Shown here piece by piece: positions 1-8,641 of a DNA stretch of 63,181 nt; the first letter of the stretch is position 1, and each line of letters starts with the position of its first letter. Position numbers and translations under genes: made by a program. Under the pieces are notes generated by a model. It made no database searches, had not been told where the DNA came from, and saw only the letters and a list, made by a program, of their open reading frames with translations. The stretch is from an uncultured Chitinophagaceae bacterium (GTDB lineage Bacteria > Bacteroidota > Bacteroidia > Chitinophagales > Chitinophagaceae): the NCBI GenBank assembly GCA_937873715.1, contig CALMYJ010000032.1:1-63181 (forward strand). The letters run 5' to 3'.

Positions 1-16
1 GGAGCGAAAATTTAAA

Positions 17-46
17 GCGTTACGAACACAATCGTAGCGCTTTTTT
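17..46 (+). terminator. Rho-independent terminator, first copy
   Basis: A nine-pair stem (17-25 with 32-40, one G-T pair) and a six-base loop are followed by six T. The bases before it (1-19) recur almost exactly at 155-173. This suggests that a tRNA or other gene ends just left of the window with the same 3' flank. Confidence 0.75.
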
Positions 47-81
47 ATTGTTTGATTTAGCCTTTAGTAATATTATACAGC

Positions 82-157
82 AGGCAATAAGCTCATTTGG
101 TTAGCGCATCCCGATTTTTAATCGGGAGGGTCGCTGGTTCAAGTCCAGCAGGGGGAG
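82..157 (+). pseudogene. Decayed tRNA-like sequence (lysine-type TTT anticodon loop)
   Basis: The T arm is perfect (stem GCTGG/CCAGC at 133-148). An anticodon-type stem CCCGA/TCGGG (110-126) carries the seven-base loop TTTTTAA, which would place a TTT anticodon. The D arm GCTC...GCGC has a mismatch and is short relative to a normal tRNA. The bases upstream (82-88) cannot pair with the 3' acceptor strand AGGGGGA. It therefore looks like a tRNA whose 5' half was lost or replaced while the T arm and downstream terminator were kept. A functional but unusual tRNA is less likely. Confidence 0.45.
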
Positions 158-170
158 CGAAAATTTAAAG

Positions 171-201
171 CGCTACGCATAAAGCCGTAGCGTTTTTTTT
201 T
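171..201 (+). terminator. Rho-independent terminator, second copy
   Basis: A perfect seven-pair stem CGCTACG/CGTAGCG (171-177 with 186-192) with an eight-base loop is followed by a run of T. It follows the tRNA-like sequence just as the copy at 17-46 follows whatever lies left of the window. The rest of 202-281 shows nothing recognisable. Confidence 0.8.
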
Positions 202-281
202 ATGTTACCCCGATTGTATTGTTGAAGCCTTTTATTTTAGGATTTAGCTGCCGGCAGCAGATTTAAATAGCCGGCAAACAC

Positions 282-764
282 TTACCTGAACAGGTACGAC
301 ATCATATGTTCATCCACATACCTATCTTCTGCCAGCAGCCAGGAAAATTTTCTTAGCACGCCCTCTTTTTCAAACCCTGCATTTTCGTAAAGTTTTATTG
401 CCCTGCTATTATTTGTGGCAACGGTTAGTTCAATACGCAAAAGCTGCATACTACGGGCCAGTTCAATTACACTGTGTATGAGTTGTGTACCCATTCCCCT
501 GCCAGCATAATCCGGATGAATGGCCAGTCCGCCGAGATAAGCAAGATGTGCATTGCGGTGCTGCCCGGGAATAAATTTAAACATACCGCAAGGGATACCC
601 TTTGGCTCAAAAACATATACAATTTCCTTTTGAAGCAAATCATTAAATACAGGTGTAAAAGCTGCTGCATCCATAACCTCGTACAGTAAGTATGGATTCA
701 CTTCTGGATGCATATATAACCCATAGATGAAACTAAAATCTCCATTGCTCATTTTCCTGTACAT
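282..764 (-). CDS. GNAT family N-acetyltransferase
   Basis: A 160-residue protein with the size and layout of a single-domain GCN5-related N-acetyltransferase. These enzymes move an acetyl group from acetyl-CoA to an amine. The acetyl-CoA binding motif A is clear at about residues 80-100 (HPDYAGRGMGTQLI, fitting the R/Q-x-x-G-x-G/A pattern). The C-terminal motif B region (NNSRAIKLYENAGF) is typical of RimI-like members. The substrate cannot be told. An ATG four codons further in (MSNGDF) is an alternative start. It lies 12 bases downstream of the esterase gene on the same strand and is probably co-transcribed with it. Confidence 0.85.
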   Translation of the reverse strand: MYRKMSNGDFSFIYGLYMHPEVNPYLLYEVMDAAAFTPVFNDLLQKEIVYVFEPKGIPCGMFKFIPGQHRNAHLAYLGGLAIHPDYAGRGMGTQLIHSVIELARSMQLLRIELTVATNNSRAIKLYENAGFEKEGVLRKFSWLLAEDRYVDEHMMSYLFR

Positions 765-776
765 GCTTGTAATTAT

Positions 777-2189
777 TTATAAAGCCTCCTTATCTGTTCT
801 GAACGGGCATATCGGTAACCCTTCTTTACTAAAAACATTTCCAACCACCGTATTTCCAAAACCATACCGTACCGCCAGAGGCGCAATAATTTTATCGTTC
901 CATACGGTAATAGCATTACCCTTAATCACTGCTGTTGCAGGCAACCACTGGTTGTTACTGCCGGCAATATAAAAGCCTTTAACCGTTTGCCCTTTACTCA
1001 TTAGTCCGGTCGGGGCATTATCCAGCGTTACAATAATTTTATTGTTCTGTATCACCATCGTTTTATACACCGGGCTTTTATATGCGCCAATATTTTTTTT
1101 ATACGTTTCGGCCAAAGCCCATCCTGCCAGTCTTTCGCCAACATCTTTTTTATTGGAAGGATGAATATTCGTAACCGAATCAATAAGGTCGGTTATCACC
1201 ACCATGCCTGTACCGGCAAGCGGCATCACTTTAGCCTGCTGCTCCATTACTACGGCGCCTTCGTATGGCCTGCCGTAAGCATAGGGTGCTATTTGTACAT
1301 AATAAAACGGGAATTCTTTTTTCCAAAGCCTGCGCCAGTTTTTAATCAGTGTGGTAAGCAATTGGCTATAGGTGTTACCGTTAGCAGTATTGGCTTCGCC
1401 CTGGTACCATAGTGCCCCGGCAATTGTATAATTTACCAATGGTGCAATCATACCATTAAAGTTCAGGCCAGGCTTTATCGGCCCCCAGGGTACTTCGGTA
1501 AGTTTGTTGGCAGCCGTTTTTAAAACAGGGCTAGACTCGATAGCTTCGGCAGGGGTCCACGCTTCGGCCGATGTACCCCCCCAGCTTGAATTGATTAAAC
1601 CAACCGGCACATTTAATTCCTTATTAATTTTTTTGCCAAAAAAATAAGCCACAGCACTAAAAGACTTGAGGCTGTTGGAGTCGCATACCTTCCATGATAC
1701 GGGCACATCTTCCTGCGGATACATAGCCGATGTACGGGGCACATGCAAAAACCGAATCTGGTTATTATAGCATGTTGGCAGTTCTTCCTTTACCGGCTTT
1801 GCGCCATTATTGTAACTCCACTCCATGTTCGACTGGCCGGAGCATAACCATACTTCGCCAATCCATATATCATTTAATTCTATTGGCCCACTCCAGCCCT
1901 TTACTGTAATAGTATAAGGCCCACCTGCAGCCGGTGTTTTAATTTTTGTAAGCCAGCGGCCAATGTTTTGCGATTTTATGGTATTGGTTTGATTATCCCA
2001 ACTGGTGGTAATCTGTATGGGCTCGCCTGGGTTAGCCCATCCCCAAAAACTAACCGAATCATTTTGCTGCAGTACCATGCCGGATGATAATATAGCCGGC
2101 AGCCTGAGTTGTGCCGAAGTAACATGGCTTTGAAGGATAATAGCAAGAAGCAGGATTAATGGCAAAAAAATGCGTTTACTCTTCATCAT
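777..2189 (-). CDS. Sialate O-acetylesterase family (SASA) secreted protein
   Basis: A 470-residue protein with a clear signal peptide (hydrophobic residues about 8-22, cleavage near VTSA-Q), so it acts in the periplasm or outside the cell. The catalytic block GQSNMEW lies at about 118-124 with the nucleophile Ser120. ALWYQGEAN and a D-x-x-H region (ITDLIDSVTNIHPSNKKD) further on complete the SGNH/SASA pattern. Family members remove O-acetyl groups from sialic acids or from plant and microbial polysaccharides. The substrate here is uncertain because no sialic acid genes are nearby. It lies upstream of the acetyltransferase gene and is divergent from the aldehyde dehydrogenase gene. Confidence 0.88.
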   Translation of the reverse strand: MMKSKRIFLPLILLLAIILQSHVTSAQLRLPAILSSGMVLQQNDSVSFWGWANPGEPIQITTSWDNQTNTIKSQNIGRWLTKIKTPAAGGPYTITVKGWSGPIELNDIWIGEVWLCSGQSNMEWSYNNGAKPVKEELPTCYNNQIRFLHVPRTSAMYPQEDVPVSWKVCDSNSLKSFSAVAYFFGKKINKELNVPVGLINSSWGGTSAEAWTPAEAIESSPVLKTAANKLTEVPWGPIKPGLNFNGMIAPLVNYTIAGALWYQGEANTANGNTYSQLLTTLIKNWRRLWKKEFPFYYVQIAPYAYGRPYEGAVVMEQQAKVMPLAGTGMVVITDLIDSVTNIHPSNKKDVGERLAGWALAETYKKNIGAYKSPVYKTMVIQNNKIIVTLDNAPTGLMSKGQTVKGFYIAGSNNQWLPATAVIKGNAITVWNDKIIAPLAVRYGFGNTVVGNVFSKEGLPICPFRTDKEAL

Positions 2190-2316
2190 CGTTAAAGTGT
2201 ATTTTTTTGAATGGGTATAAAATTAATGTTTCATGAGATACCGGTATCCTGTTCTTTTTCGAAAAGATCACCGTCTTTGCAATCCTTTAGTAAATTACAG
2301 TACAATACAGGCTGAT

Positions 2317-3684
2317 ATGATTGCTGCACTACAGGCTTTGAGGGATTATTATGATACGGGTACAACCAAAGCGTATGCGTTTAGAATTGCACAGTTAAAA
2401 AAACTTAAGCACTCCATACAGCAGCATGAGCAGGAAATATATACTGCCCTGTATACTGATTTAAAAAAAAGCCCTGAAGAAGTATGGGTAACCGAAAACG
2501 GCCTGGTGCTTGCAGAAATTAATCATGCCATAAAAAACCTGCAACACTGGATGGAGCCGGAACGCAGTGCCACCAACCTGGTTAATTTTCCATCTTCCTC
2601 ATTCATTATGAAAGAACCCCTGGGGGTAGTGCTGATTATTGCCCCGTGGAATTATCCGCTGCACTTGCTCCTCAATCCGCTAATAGGCGCTATTGCTGCC
2701 GGTAACTGTGCAGTGCTAAAAGCAAGCGAATATGCGCCTGCTACTGCCGCTGTTTTAAAAAAAATAATTGAAGCAGTTTTTCCACCCGGCTATATTTTAT
2801 TTACCGAAGGAGACGGCGCAATGGTAGTGAACGACTTGATGCATCATTTTAGATTTGATCATATTTTTTTTACCGGAAGTACTGCTGTTGGAAAAATAAT
2901 ATATCAAAAAGCTGCCGAAAAACTGGTGCCGGTTACCCTGGAGCTTGGCGGAAAAAGCCCTGCTATTGTTGAGGCTGATGCTGCTGTAACGGTTGCGGCT
3001 AAACGCATAGCTATTGCCAAGTTCAGCAATGCCGGACAAATATGCGTGGCGCCGGATTATGTACTGGTGCATCATACTCAAAAAACAGCACTCATACAGG
3101 CACTGAAGAAAAGCATAGCTGCATTTTTTACTGACAATCCACACGCCTGTTATAACTATGGCAGGATGATTAACGCCAAACATTTTAAACGGGTGCTGCA
3201 ATACCTGCAGGAGGGTAATGTTTTGCATGGCGGCCGTTACGATGAGGCAGACTTATATATTGAGCCAACGATTATTGACAACGTTACTATGAATAGTGCT
3301 GTAATGAAAGAAGAAATTTTTGGCCCGGTACTACCCATCATTAGCTATACCACCATACAGGAAGCAAAAGCTGTAATTGCACAAAACAATAATCCACTGG
3401 CCCTGTACATTTTTTCCGATTCTGCAAAAAAGGAAAAACAATGGCTCGAAGATGTTTCCTTTGGAGGCGGCTGCATCAACAATGCCGCCTGGCATTTAAC
3501 CAATTATCACCTGCCCTTTGGTGGTAGGGGTTTCAGCGGTATGGGGCAGTATCATGGCAGGGCTTCATTTGATATATTTACACATAAAAAATCTATCCAG
3601 AAAACACCCGTCTGGTTCGACCCTGCCATTAAGTATCCGCCATTTAAAGGAAAACTGAAATGGTTTAAATGGATTATCCGCTAA
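2317..3684 (+). CDS. Aldehyde dehydrogenase (class 3-like, NAD(P)-dependent)
   Basis: A full-length ALDH that oxidises aldehydes to carboxylic acids. The catalytic pair is visible: Glu in TLELGGKSP and Cys in FSNAGQICVAPD. The APWNYP, FFTGSTAVG and EEIFGPVLP blocks are also present. Its short N-terminus and overall length fit class 3/AlkH-like enzymes rather than the roughly 500-residue class 1/2 type. The frame stays open from an ATG at 2233, but family homology begins around MIAALQAL, so I prefer the ATG at 2317. Its stop overlaps the next ATG (TAATG at 3682-3686), suggesting translational coupling to the peroxidase and a shared role against lipid peroxidation products. Confidence 0.9.
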   Translation: MIAALQALRDYYDTGTTKAYAFRIAQLKKLKHSIQQHEQEIYTALYTDLKKSPEEVWVTENGLVLAEINHAIKNLQHWMEPERSATNLVNFPSSSFIMKEPLGVVLIIAPWNYPLHLLLNPLIGAIAAGNCAVLKASEYAPATAAVLKKIIEAVFPPGYILFTEGDGAMVVNDLMHHFRFDHIFFTGSTAVGKIIYQKAAEKLVPVTLELGGKSPAIVEADAAVTVAAKRIAIAKFSNAGQICVAPDYVLVHHTQKTALIQALKKSIAAFFTDNPHACYNYGRMINAKHFKRVLQYLQEGNVLHGGRYDEADLYIEPTIIDNVTMNSAVMKEEIFGPVLPIISYTTIQEAKAVIAQNNNPLALYIFSDSAKKEKQWLEDVSFGGGCINNAAWHLTNYHLPFGGRGFSGMGQYHGRASFDIFTHKKSIQKTPVWFDPAIKYPPFKGKLKWFKWIIR

Positions 3685-4361
3685 TGCGAAAACTAAAAAC
3701 TATATCTATTGTTATAATTATGCTACTGGCTTTTGCCGCCGTATACGTTGAATTTAAAAATATGCATACCGAAAAGCTATCTTATCGTCAAAAAATACTG
3801 CATGCTTTTTACCCGGCCTGGATGTGGCTGAATGGCATTGCCGGTATAAATAAACTTACGCTTACGCATACCGCCATTCCACCACCTGTACCTTTTTATG
3901 ATTTAAAAGCTACAGCTATTGATGGCAGCCTGTTTCATTTTGAAAAACTAAAAGGTAAAAAAGTTTTAATTGTAAATACAGCAAGTGATTGCGGTTATAC
4001 CGGCCAGTACACCCAGCTGCAGCAGTTACAGGAACAGCACTGGGATAAGCTGGTGATTATTGGTTTTCCGGCCAACGACTTTAAGGAACAGGAAAAAGCA
4101 GATAACACAACCATTGCCACATTTTGCAAACGGAACTTTGGCGTTAGTTTTCCGCTAATGCAAAAAGCTATTGTTATCCAAAAAGAAGGGCAACATGAAG
4201 TATACCAGTGGTTGAGCAATCCTGCCCAAAACGGCTGGAACAGCAAGGCACCATCCTGGAATTTTTCTAAATACCTGGTGAACGAACAGGGTATGCTTAC
4301 GCATTATTTCGATCCCGGTATCAGTCCATTAAGCAACATATTTTTAAAGGCATTACAGTAA
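3684..4361 (+). CDS. Membrane-anchored glutathione peroxidase family protein
   Basis: A thioredoxin-fold peroxidase of the GPx/BtuE family. The peroxidatic cysteine motif NTASDCGYTGQY, the GFPANDFKEQE block and the WNFSKYLV block match the three GPx signatures. The usual GFPCNQF has lost its cysteine (Ala here). In contrast to the roughly 160-residue soluble enzymes, this one has an N-terminal hydrophobic segment and a spacer of about 60 residues, so it is probably tethered to the inner membrane facing the periplasm. The start at 3684 overlaps the ALDH stop codon. An in-frame ATG at 3669 also exists. The 3' end overlaps the convergent gene at 4353-4703 by nine bases. Confidence 0.86.
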   Translation: MRKLKTISIVIIMLLAFAAVYVEFKNMHTEKLSYRQKILHAFYPAWMWLNGIAGINKLTLTHTAIPPPVPFYDLKATAIDGSLFHFEKLKGKKVLIVNTASDCGYTGQYTQLQQLQEQHWDKLVIIGFPANDFKEQEKADNTTIATFCKRNFGVSFPLMQKAIVIQKEGQHEVYQWLSNPAQNGWNSKAPSWNFSKYLVNEQGMLTHYFDPGISPLSNIFLKALQ

Positions 4362-4703
4362 TCCGTCTTTATACTGTACCACCGGTTTGTTTTTTGCGGC
4401 TGCTTTATCTAAAGCTTCTTGTATTTCGCAGGTAAGCAGCCCACTGCCACCACCATAATGCTGTACTATAATGATTCCCGGATTTTGAAAGGTAAATAAA
4501 GCCCTCAGTTTTTTTTCGCTTTCTTCACTTATACCGCTGCAAAGCAGCACCAGCCGGAATGCCCGTTGCTGAAATAATTCAATCGCTACTTCATCACTCA
4601 GCGCTCCGCTGGCATTCCAGTTGCCGTGCTGGTTAATTAACCGCAATACTGTATCCATTATCTGCGGGTGCCTGCCTGTTACTAATATTTCTACCTGTTC
4701 CAT
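4353..4703 (-). CDS. Small unknown protein with a receiver-like pattern
   Basis: A 116-residue soluble protein of unknown function. Alternating hydrophobic strands and helices (VEILVTG, FRLVLLCSG, NPGIIIVQHYGGG) resemble a compact Rossmann or response-regulator receiver fold. I see no phospho-acceptor aspartate at the end of the third strand, where LLCSG stands, so any receiver would be degenerate. It follows the nitroreductase gene by two bases on the same strand, which suggests one transcript. The family identification is only a fold-level impression. Confidence 0.6.
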   Translation of the reverse strand: MEQVEILVTGRHPQIMDTVLRLINQHGNWNASGALSDEVAIELFQQRAFRLVLLCSGISEESEKKLRALFTFQNPGIIIVQHYGGGSGLLTCEIQEALDKAAAKNKPVVQYKDGLL

Positions 4704-4705
4704 TT

Positions 4706-5278
4706 TTATAAAATTATTTCGTTCAGCGCTTTTCTTTTCCTGGGTGCCAGCTCTCTTGATTTAAAAGGCTCATCCAGTTTTTCCGGTTCATCTTTATAGC
4801 CCAATGCTATTACTACCACAGGCTTCATGTTATCGCCCAGCTCAAATACTGTTTTAATTTTTGCAGCATCAAAACCAGCCATCAGGTGGGCATATATGTT
4901 CATCGAGGTTGCCTGTAATACCAGTGCGGCATTGGCTGCGCCAAGGTCATGCTCGGCCCAGTGATTGGCCGGGTGCCCTTCTTTATCAAAATCTGTTTTG
5001 GCTACAGCTACTATAAAAGCTGCTGCATTTTTTGCCCATGCAGCATTACCTGGCATTAGTGTTTGCAGTACTGCATCAAATGCTGTAGTATTTTTTTGAG
5101 CTGTGATGTACCGCCAGGGTTGTTCGTTATTGGCGCTGAACATCCAGCCGGCAGCTTCTATCAGTGTCATTAATGCTTCTTTACTAATAGCGTTATCCGA
5201 AAAACTACGGGTGCTCCATCTTTGCTTAATCAGGTCGAGTACAGGATAGGTTGTGGTTGCTGTTTTAGTGAGTGTCAT
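4706..5278 (-). CDS. Nitroreductase family protein
   Basis: A 190-residue FMN-dependent oxidoreductase of the nitroreductase/NfsA-FRase superfamily, which reduces nitroaromatics, quinones or flavins with NAD(P)H. The N-terminal flavin-binding motif RWSTRSFSD, the ANNEQPWRYI segment and the AHDLGAANAALVLQATSMN segment are all characteristic. No signal peptide is present, so it is cytoplasmic. It sits downstream of the pirin gene (12-base gap) on the same strand and upstream of the small protein at 4353. The set looks like a stress or detoxification operon. Confidence 0.9.
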   Translation of the reverse strand: MTLTKTATTTYPVLDLIKQRWSTRSFSDNAISKEALMTLIEAAGWMFSANNEQPWRYITAQKNTTAFDAVLQTLMPGNAAWAKNAAAFIVAVAKTDFDKEGHPANHWAEHDLGAANAALVLQATSMNIYAHLMAGFDAAKIKTVFELGDNMKPVVVIALGYKDEPEKLDEPFKSRELAPRKRKALNEIIL

Positions 5279-5290
5279 GTGTATAGTGTT

Positions 5291-6007
5291 TTAATTGATA
5301 GTCATCGGTACTTCCATCAGCAACACTTCTGCAGGGCTGTCTGCTTTTATATTAAGCGTTTGCACATTCCATATACCAAAGCCATCTCTTGTTTGCAATT
5401 GCTGCCCGTTTACGGTGATATCGCCAGCAAGCACAAATACATATACGCCGTTGCCTTCTTTTTTAAGGTTATACTTTACTGTTATATCCTTATCGAGGTT
5501 GCCCATGCTGAACCAGGCATCCTGTTGTATCCATAATTCGTTTTTGGCATTGGGCGAAATAATGGTTTGAAGCGTATTGTGCCGGTCGGCTTTATTGAGG
5601 GTTGCCTGACCGTAGCGTGGCTTTACATTCTTTTTATTGGGATATACCCATATCTGCAAAAATTTTGCTGCTTCGTTTTTGTTTTTATTGTACTCGCTGT
5701 GATAAATGCCGGTGCCTGCACTCATTACCTGTACATCTCCCTTACGGATAACAGCAGTGTTGCCCATGCTGTCTTTATGCTCCAGGTCGCCCTCTAAGGG
5801 AATTGAAATAATTTCCATATTGTCGTGCGGATGAGTGCCAAAACCCATACCACCGGTAACAGTATCGTCATTCAGCACACGGAGTGCGCCAAAGTGAATT
5901 CGTTCCGGGTTATAATAGCTTGCAAAGCTAAAACTGTGATAACTGTTGAGCCAGCCGTGGTTGGCGTGGCCCCTTGTAGCTGCTTTATGTAATACTGTGT
6001 TGGTCAT
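5291..6007 (-). CDS. Pirin family protein (quercetinase-like bicupin)
   Basis: A bicupin with the pirin core. The metal-binding motif THPHDNMEIISIPLEG supplies His-x-His and Glu, and the nearby SAGTGIYHSEYN segment is typical. Members of this family bind Fe or Cu, and some cleave quercetin. The ATG at 6007 is chosen because a good AAGGAG lies eight bases upstream. The frame also extends to a TTG at 6028, but that start would place the ribosome site inside the gene. It is divergent from the PfkB gene and first in an apparent operon with the nitroreductase. Confidence 0.9.
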   Translation of the reverse strand: MTNTVLHKAATRGHANHGWLNSYHSFSFASYYNPERIHFGALRVLNDDTVTGGMGFGTHPHDNMEIISIPLEGDLEHKDSMGNTAVIRKGDVQVMSAGTGIYHSEYNKNKNEAAKFLQIWVYPNKKNVKPRYGQATLNKADRHNTLQTIISPNAKNELWIQQDAWFSMGNLDKDITVKYNLKKEGNGVYVFVLAGDITVNGQQLQTRDGFGIWNVQTLNIKADSPAEVLLMEVPMTIN

Positions 6008-6147
6008 CTTTTTCTCCTTTTTATGCAAAGCTACCTTAGTATAAAGGCTGCTTCCATTGAACTGGATTAAGAAATGCCTGTGATATTTGTGTCAATTTTA
6101 TTAAAAAGACACATCTTTATTCCTCAATAACTTTAATTTGCTTTGCT

Positions 6148-7071
6148 ATGATACTCACTATTACGCTTAACCCATGTATTGATAAAAGTGCTGCACTAGA
6201 AAAACTGGAACCCGAAGCCAAACTGCGTTGTACTGATATTTTAAATGAACCGGGTGGCGGGGGTATAAATGTGAGTAAAGCGCTTAAAGAATTGGGCCAT
6301 ACTTCGGTGGCATTGTTTCCGGCCGGAGGGCACAATGGCAACATGTTGTGCAGCCTCCTGGATGAAAGCGGTATTCGCTATCATGCTATTGATACCAAAG
6401 TAGAAACAAGGGAAAACTGGGTGATGCTGGAAAACAGCAGCAACAACCAGTACCGTTTTACTTTTCCCGGCAGGGCGGTAGAAGAAAATGCCATCATCAG
6501 CCTTATAGATCAAATCAGGAATTTTTCGCCGGCTTTTGTAGTAGCCAGCGGCAGCTTACCCGCCGGGTTGCCCGATTATTTTTACGGGCTGATTGTAAAA
6601 ACCGCTAAAGCTGTTGGTGCCAAATGTATTATTGATACCAGCGGACCAGCGTTGCAGGCATTGAAGGGGCGTGGTGCTTACCTGATAAAGCCCAATATCA
6701 GCGAATTAAGAAAGCTGTTAAATTCTCCCGACCTTGGCCCGATGGAAATTGATGATGCTGCACAGCAGGTAATAGCCGATGGCTATGCCGAAATAGCCGC
6801 CATAAGCATGGGGCCGCTTGGCGCCTGGATTGTAAGTAAGGACGAAAAATATTTTGTATCGGCACCAAAAGCCGAAAAGAAAAGTACTGTAGGCGCAGGC
6901 GATAGTATGGTGGCTGGGCTTACCAGCATGCTGCTGCAACAAAAATCTTTAAAAGAAGCAGTAGCTTTTGGTGTAGCCTGCGGCACTGCTGCAACCATGA
7001 ATGCCGGTACGCAGTTGTTTAAAAAAGAAGATGTGCAAATGTTGTTTGAGCGGATAACCGAAATAAGCTAA
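6148..7071 (+). CDS. PfkB-family sugar-phosphate kinase (1-phosphofructokinase-like)
   Basis: A 307-residue ribokinase-fold kinase of the FruK/LacC/PfkB group, which phosphorylates fructose phosphates or tagatose 6-phosphate. The substrate motif NPCIDK is at residues 8-13, GGGGINVSKAL at about 37-47, KPNISEL in the middle, and the ATP/catalytic GAGDSMVAG with the base Asp near the C-terminus. The exact sugar is not decidable from sequence. The gene is intact and single, and ends at a perfect hairpin. A decayed, inverted second copy of its 3' half lies at 23304-23834. Confidence 0.88.
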   Translation: MILTITLNPCIDKSAALEKLEPEAKLRCTDILNEPGGGGINVSKALKELGHTSVALFPAGGHNGNMLCSLLDESGIRYHAIDTKVETRENWVMLENSSNNQYRFTFPGRAVEENAIISLIDQIRNFSPAFVVASGSLPAGLPDYFYGLIVKTAKAVGAKCIIDTSGPALQALKGRGAYLIKPNISELRKLLNSPDLGPMEIDDAAQQVIADGYAEIAAISMGPLGAWIVSKDEKYFVSAPKAEKKSTVGAGDSMVAGLTSMLLQQKSLKEAVAFGVACGTAATMNAGTQLFKKEDVQMLFERITEIS

Positions 7072-7076
7072 AAGTT

Positions 7077-7109
7077 AATCCTATAAGGTTTTAAAAACCT
7101 TATAGGATT
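7077..7109. terminator. Bidirectional hairpin between convergent genes
   Basis: A perfect 15-pair stem (7077-7091 with 7095-7109) with a three-base loop lies exactly between the stops of the PfkB gene and the leftward nickel permease gene. Because it is symmetric it can serve both strands. Confidence 0.75.
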
Positions 7110-7117
7110 GAATAAAT

Positions 7118-7819
7118 TTACCATCCCATCCATAACATTCCGGCCCCGCAAATAAGAATGGTTAATCCACCCAGTACATGTACATACCGTTCCAGCTTTT
7201 GTGTACGGGTAAAAGCAAGGCCATAATAGCCCAGCAATACAAGCGCCAGCATGGTAAGCAGTGTTATTGTGGTGTAAATGATTACCAGCATGGCCATACC
7301 CCACCAACTGTTTTGCGCAGCAGGATAATATAGTAAAGGAATCATAGGCTCGCAGGGGCCTAATACAAAAATGATAAACATCACCCAGGGGGTAACCCTG
7401 TAACGTTCCTGTGGAGTTACTGCCTGCCCGTGCTTATGTTCATACACATAAATGCCGCCGGTATCATCGGTATCAAAATGTTTGTGCGGTTTGTTTTTGT
7501 ACAGGCGATATAACCCCCACAAAGTATAACCAACGCCAAAAGCCAGCATCACCCATGCGGCAATACCACCACGTACATCTTCGAGCCAGCTTACCCTGCT
7601 GAGCGACCAGCCCAATGCTGCGCCGCCCAATGCCAGTACAACCGAACTCAGTACATGGCCCAGTCCGCAGGTTACCGTCCAGCCGATGGTTTTAGCTACC
7701 GTCCATCCCCTTGCTTTTGAAAGGGCAATAAAAGGCAAATAGTGATCTGGCCCGGTAAGGGTATGTAAAAAAGCAATAGATATTGCCGTTAGTATAAGGG
7801 TGAGCATTTCCGGCTGCAT
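7118..7819 (-). CDS. ureH: UreH-like nickel permease (TauE/SafE-NicO type membrane protein)
   Basis: A 233-residue integral membrane protein with about six hydrophobic segments. The first-helix motif LHTLTGPDHYLPF matches the (G)xDHxLPF motif of UreH and NicO nickel transporters. A charged, His-containing loop between helices III and IV (KPHKHFDTDD, YEHKHGQ) suits metal binding. It is the last gene of the urease operon, 24 bases after ureD, where it would supply nickel for the urease active site. The nickel assignment is inference from family and context. Confidence 0.82.
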   Translation of the reverse strand: MQPEMLTLILTAISIAFLHTLTGPDHYLPFIALSKARGWTVAKTIGWTVTCGLGHVLSSVVLALGGAALGWSLSRVSWLEDVRGGIAAWVMLAFGVGYTLWGLYRLYKNKPHKHFDTDDTGGIYVYEHKHGQAVTPQERYRVTPWVMFIIFVLGPCEPMIPLLYYPAAQNSWWGMAMLVIIYTTITLLTMLALVLLGYYGLAFTRTQKLERYVHVLGGLTILICGAGMLWMGW

Positions 7820-7843
7820 AAATTATTTTTTACCACTAAGTCG

Positions 7844-8641
7844 CTATGTGTGCATTGCAACTTTACGGGTATTATTGATACAAATGTGTATTTGATGAAG
7901 TAGGGCATACAATTGCTCTGCACCATTACCAAGCAGGCGAACGATAAGCCCGTTAACAGGTGCAGCCGTTATGCCATACTCAATATTTAATTCGGCAGCT
8001 AACAGTGCTATTATTGCCTCCTGAGTTTTTTTTATATCAGTGTTTTCCTGCAGCCAAATCATACTGGCCTGGTGCGTATAGCCTTCTAACTGACCTATAT
8101 CATTTACATCAATCAAGGTTGGCTGCATTAATAAGTTTTCTTTTATCACCAGTTTGTTTTTAATAAATACCTGTGAGATGCTGTGGTATTTTGTAAATCT
8201 GAACAGCTCTCCGTTTAACTTTCTGCCGCAGGTAAGCACTTCGCCAAAAACAAGTGTGCTGTTATGCCCAAGGTGAAAATCATTTCGGCTAACAAAACAG
8301 GATTGTTCATGCGGCACAGATGGATGCGGCAAAAAAAAGAATGAGGCATTATCGGCGACATGAATATTCATTTGTTGCCTTGCACCCTGCTTCATATTAA
8401 ATAAGCGCTGGTAAGCCTGGGTATGCAATTGCAAAGCACAATTTTGCGCCACTTCAATTTTTATATCATACTCATCTTCATCCAGTATCCCCGGCGATGA
8501 ACTCATAAGCATGAGCTGCAGCACACCGCCCTTTTTATTTTCGGTAATATCCGCTACTTTAAAAGGAGTGGTAAAAAAAGCATTTTTTAAATAAGAGTGC
8601 CCCTGCCTTTCGGCTACCTGTATGTGCAATTGTGCGTTCAT
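7844..8641 (-). CDS. ureD: Urease accessory protein UreD
   Basis: A 265-residue UreD/UreH scaffold protein. In known systems it binds apo-urease and, with UreF and UreG, loads the carbamylated dinickel site. The family pattern is seen in [27 protein letters not shown] and [16 protein letters not shown]. Its start codon overlaps the ureG stop (ATGA at 8638-8641), so the two are coupled. No signal peptide or membrane segment is seen; it acts in the cytoplasm. Confidence 0.93.
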   Translation of the reverse strand: MNAQLHIQVAERQGHSYLKNAFFTTPFKVADITENKKGGVLQLMLMSSSPGILDEDEYDIKIEVAQNCALQLHTQAYQRLFNMKQGARQQMNIHVADNASFFFLPHPSVPHEQSCFVSRNDFHLGHNSTLVFGEVLTCGRKLNGELFRFTKYHSISQVFIKNKLVIKENLLMQPTLIDVNDIGQLEGYTHQASMIWLQENTDIKKTQEAIIALLAAELNIEYGITAAPVNGLIVRLLGNGAEQLYALLHQIHICINNTRKVAMHT

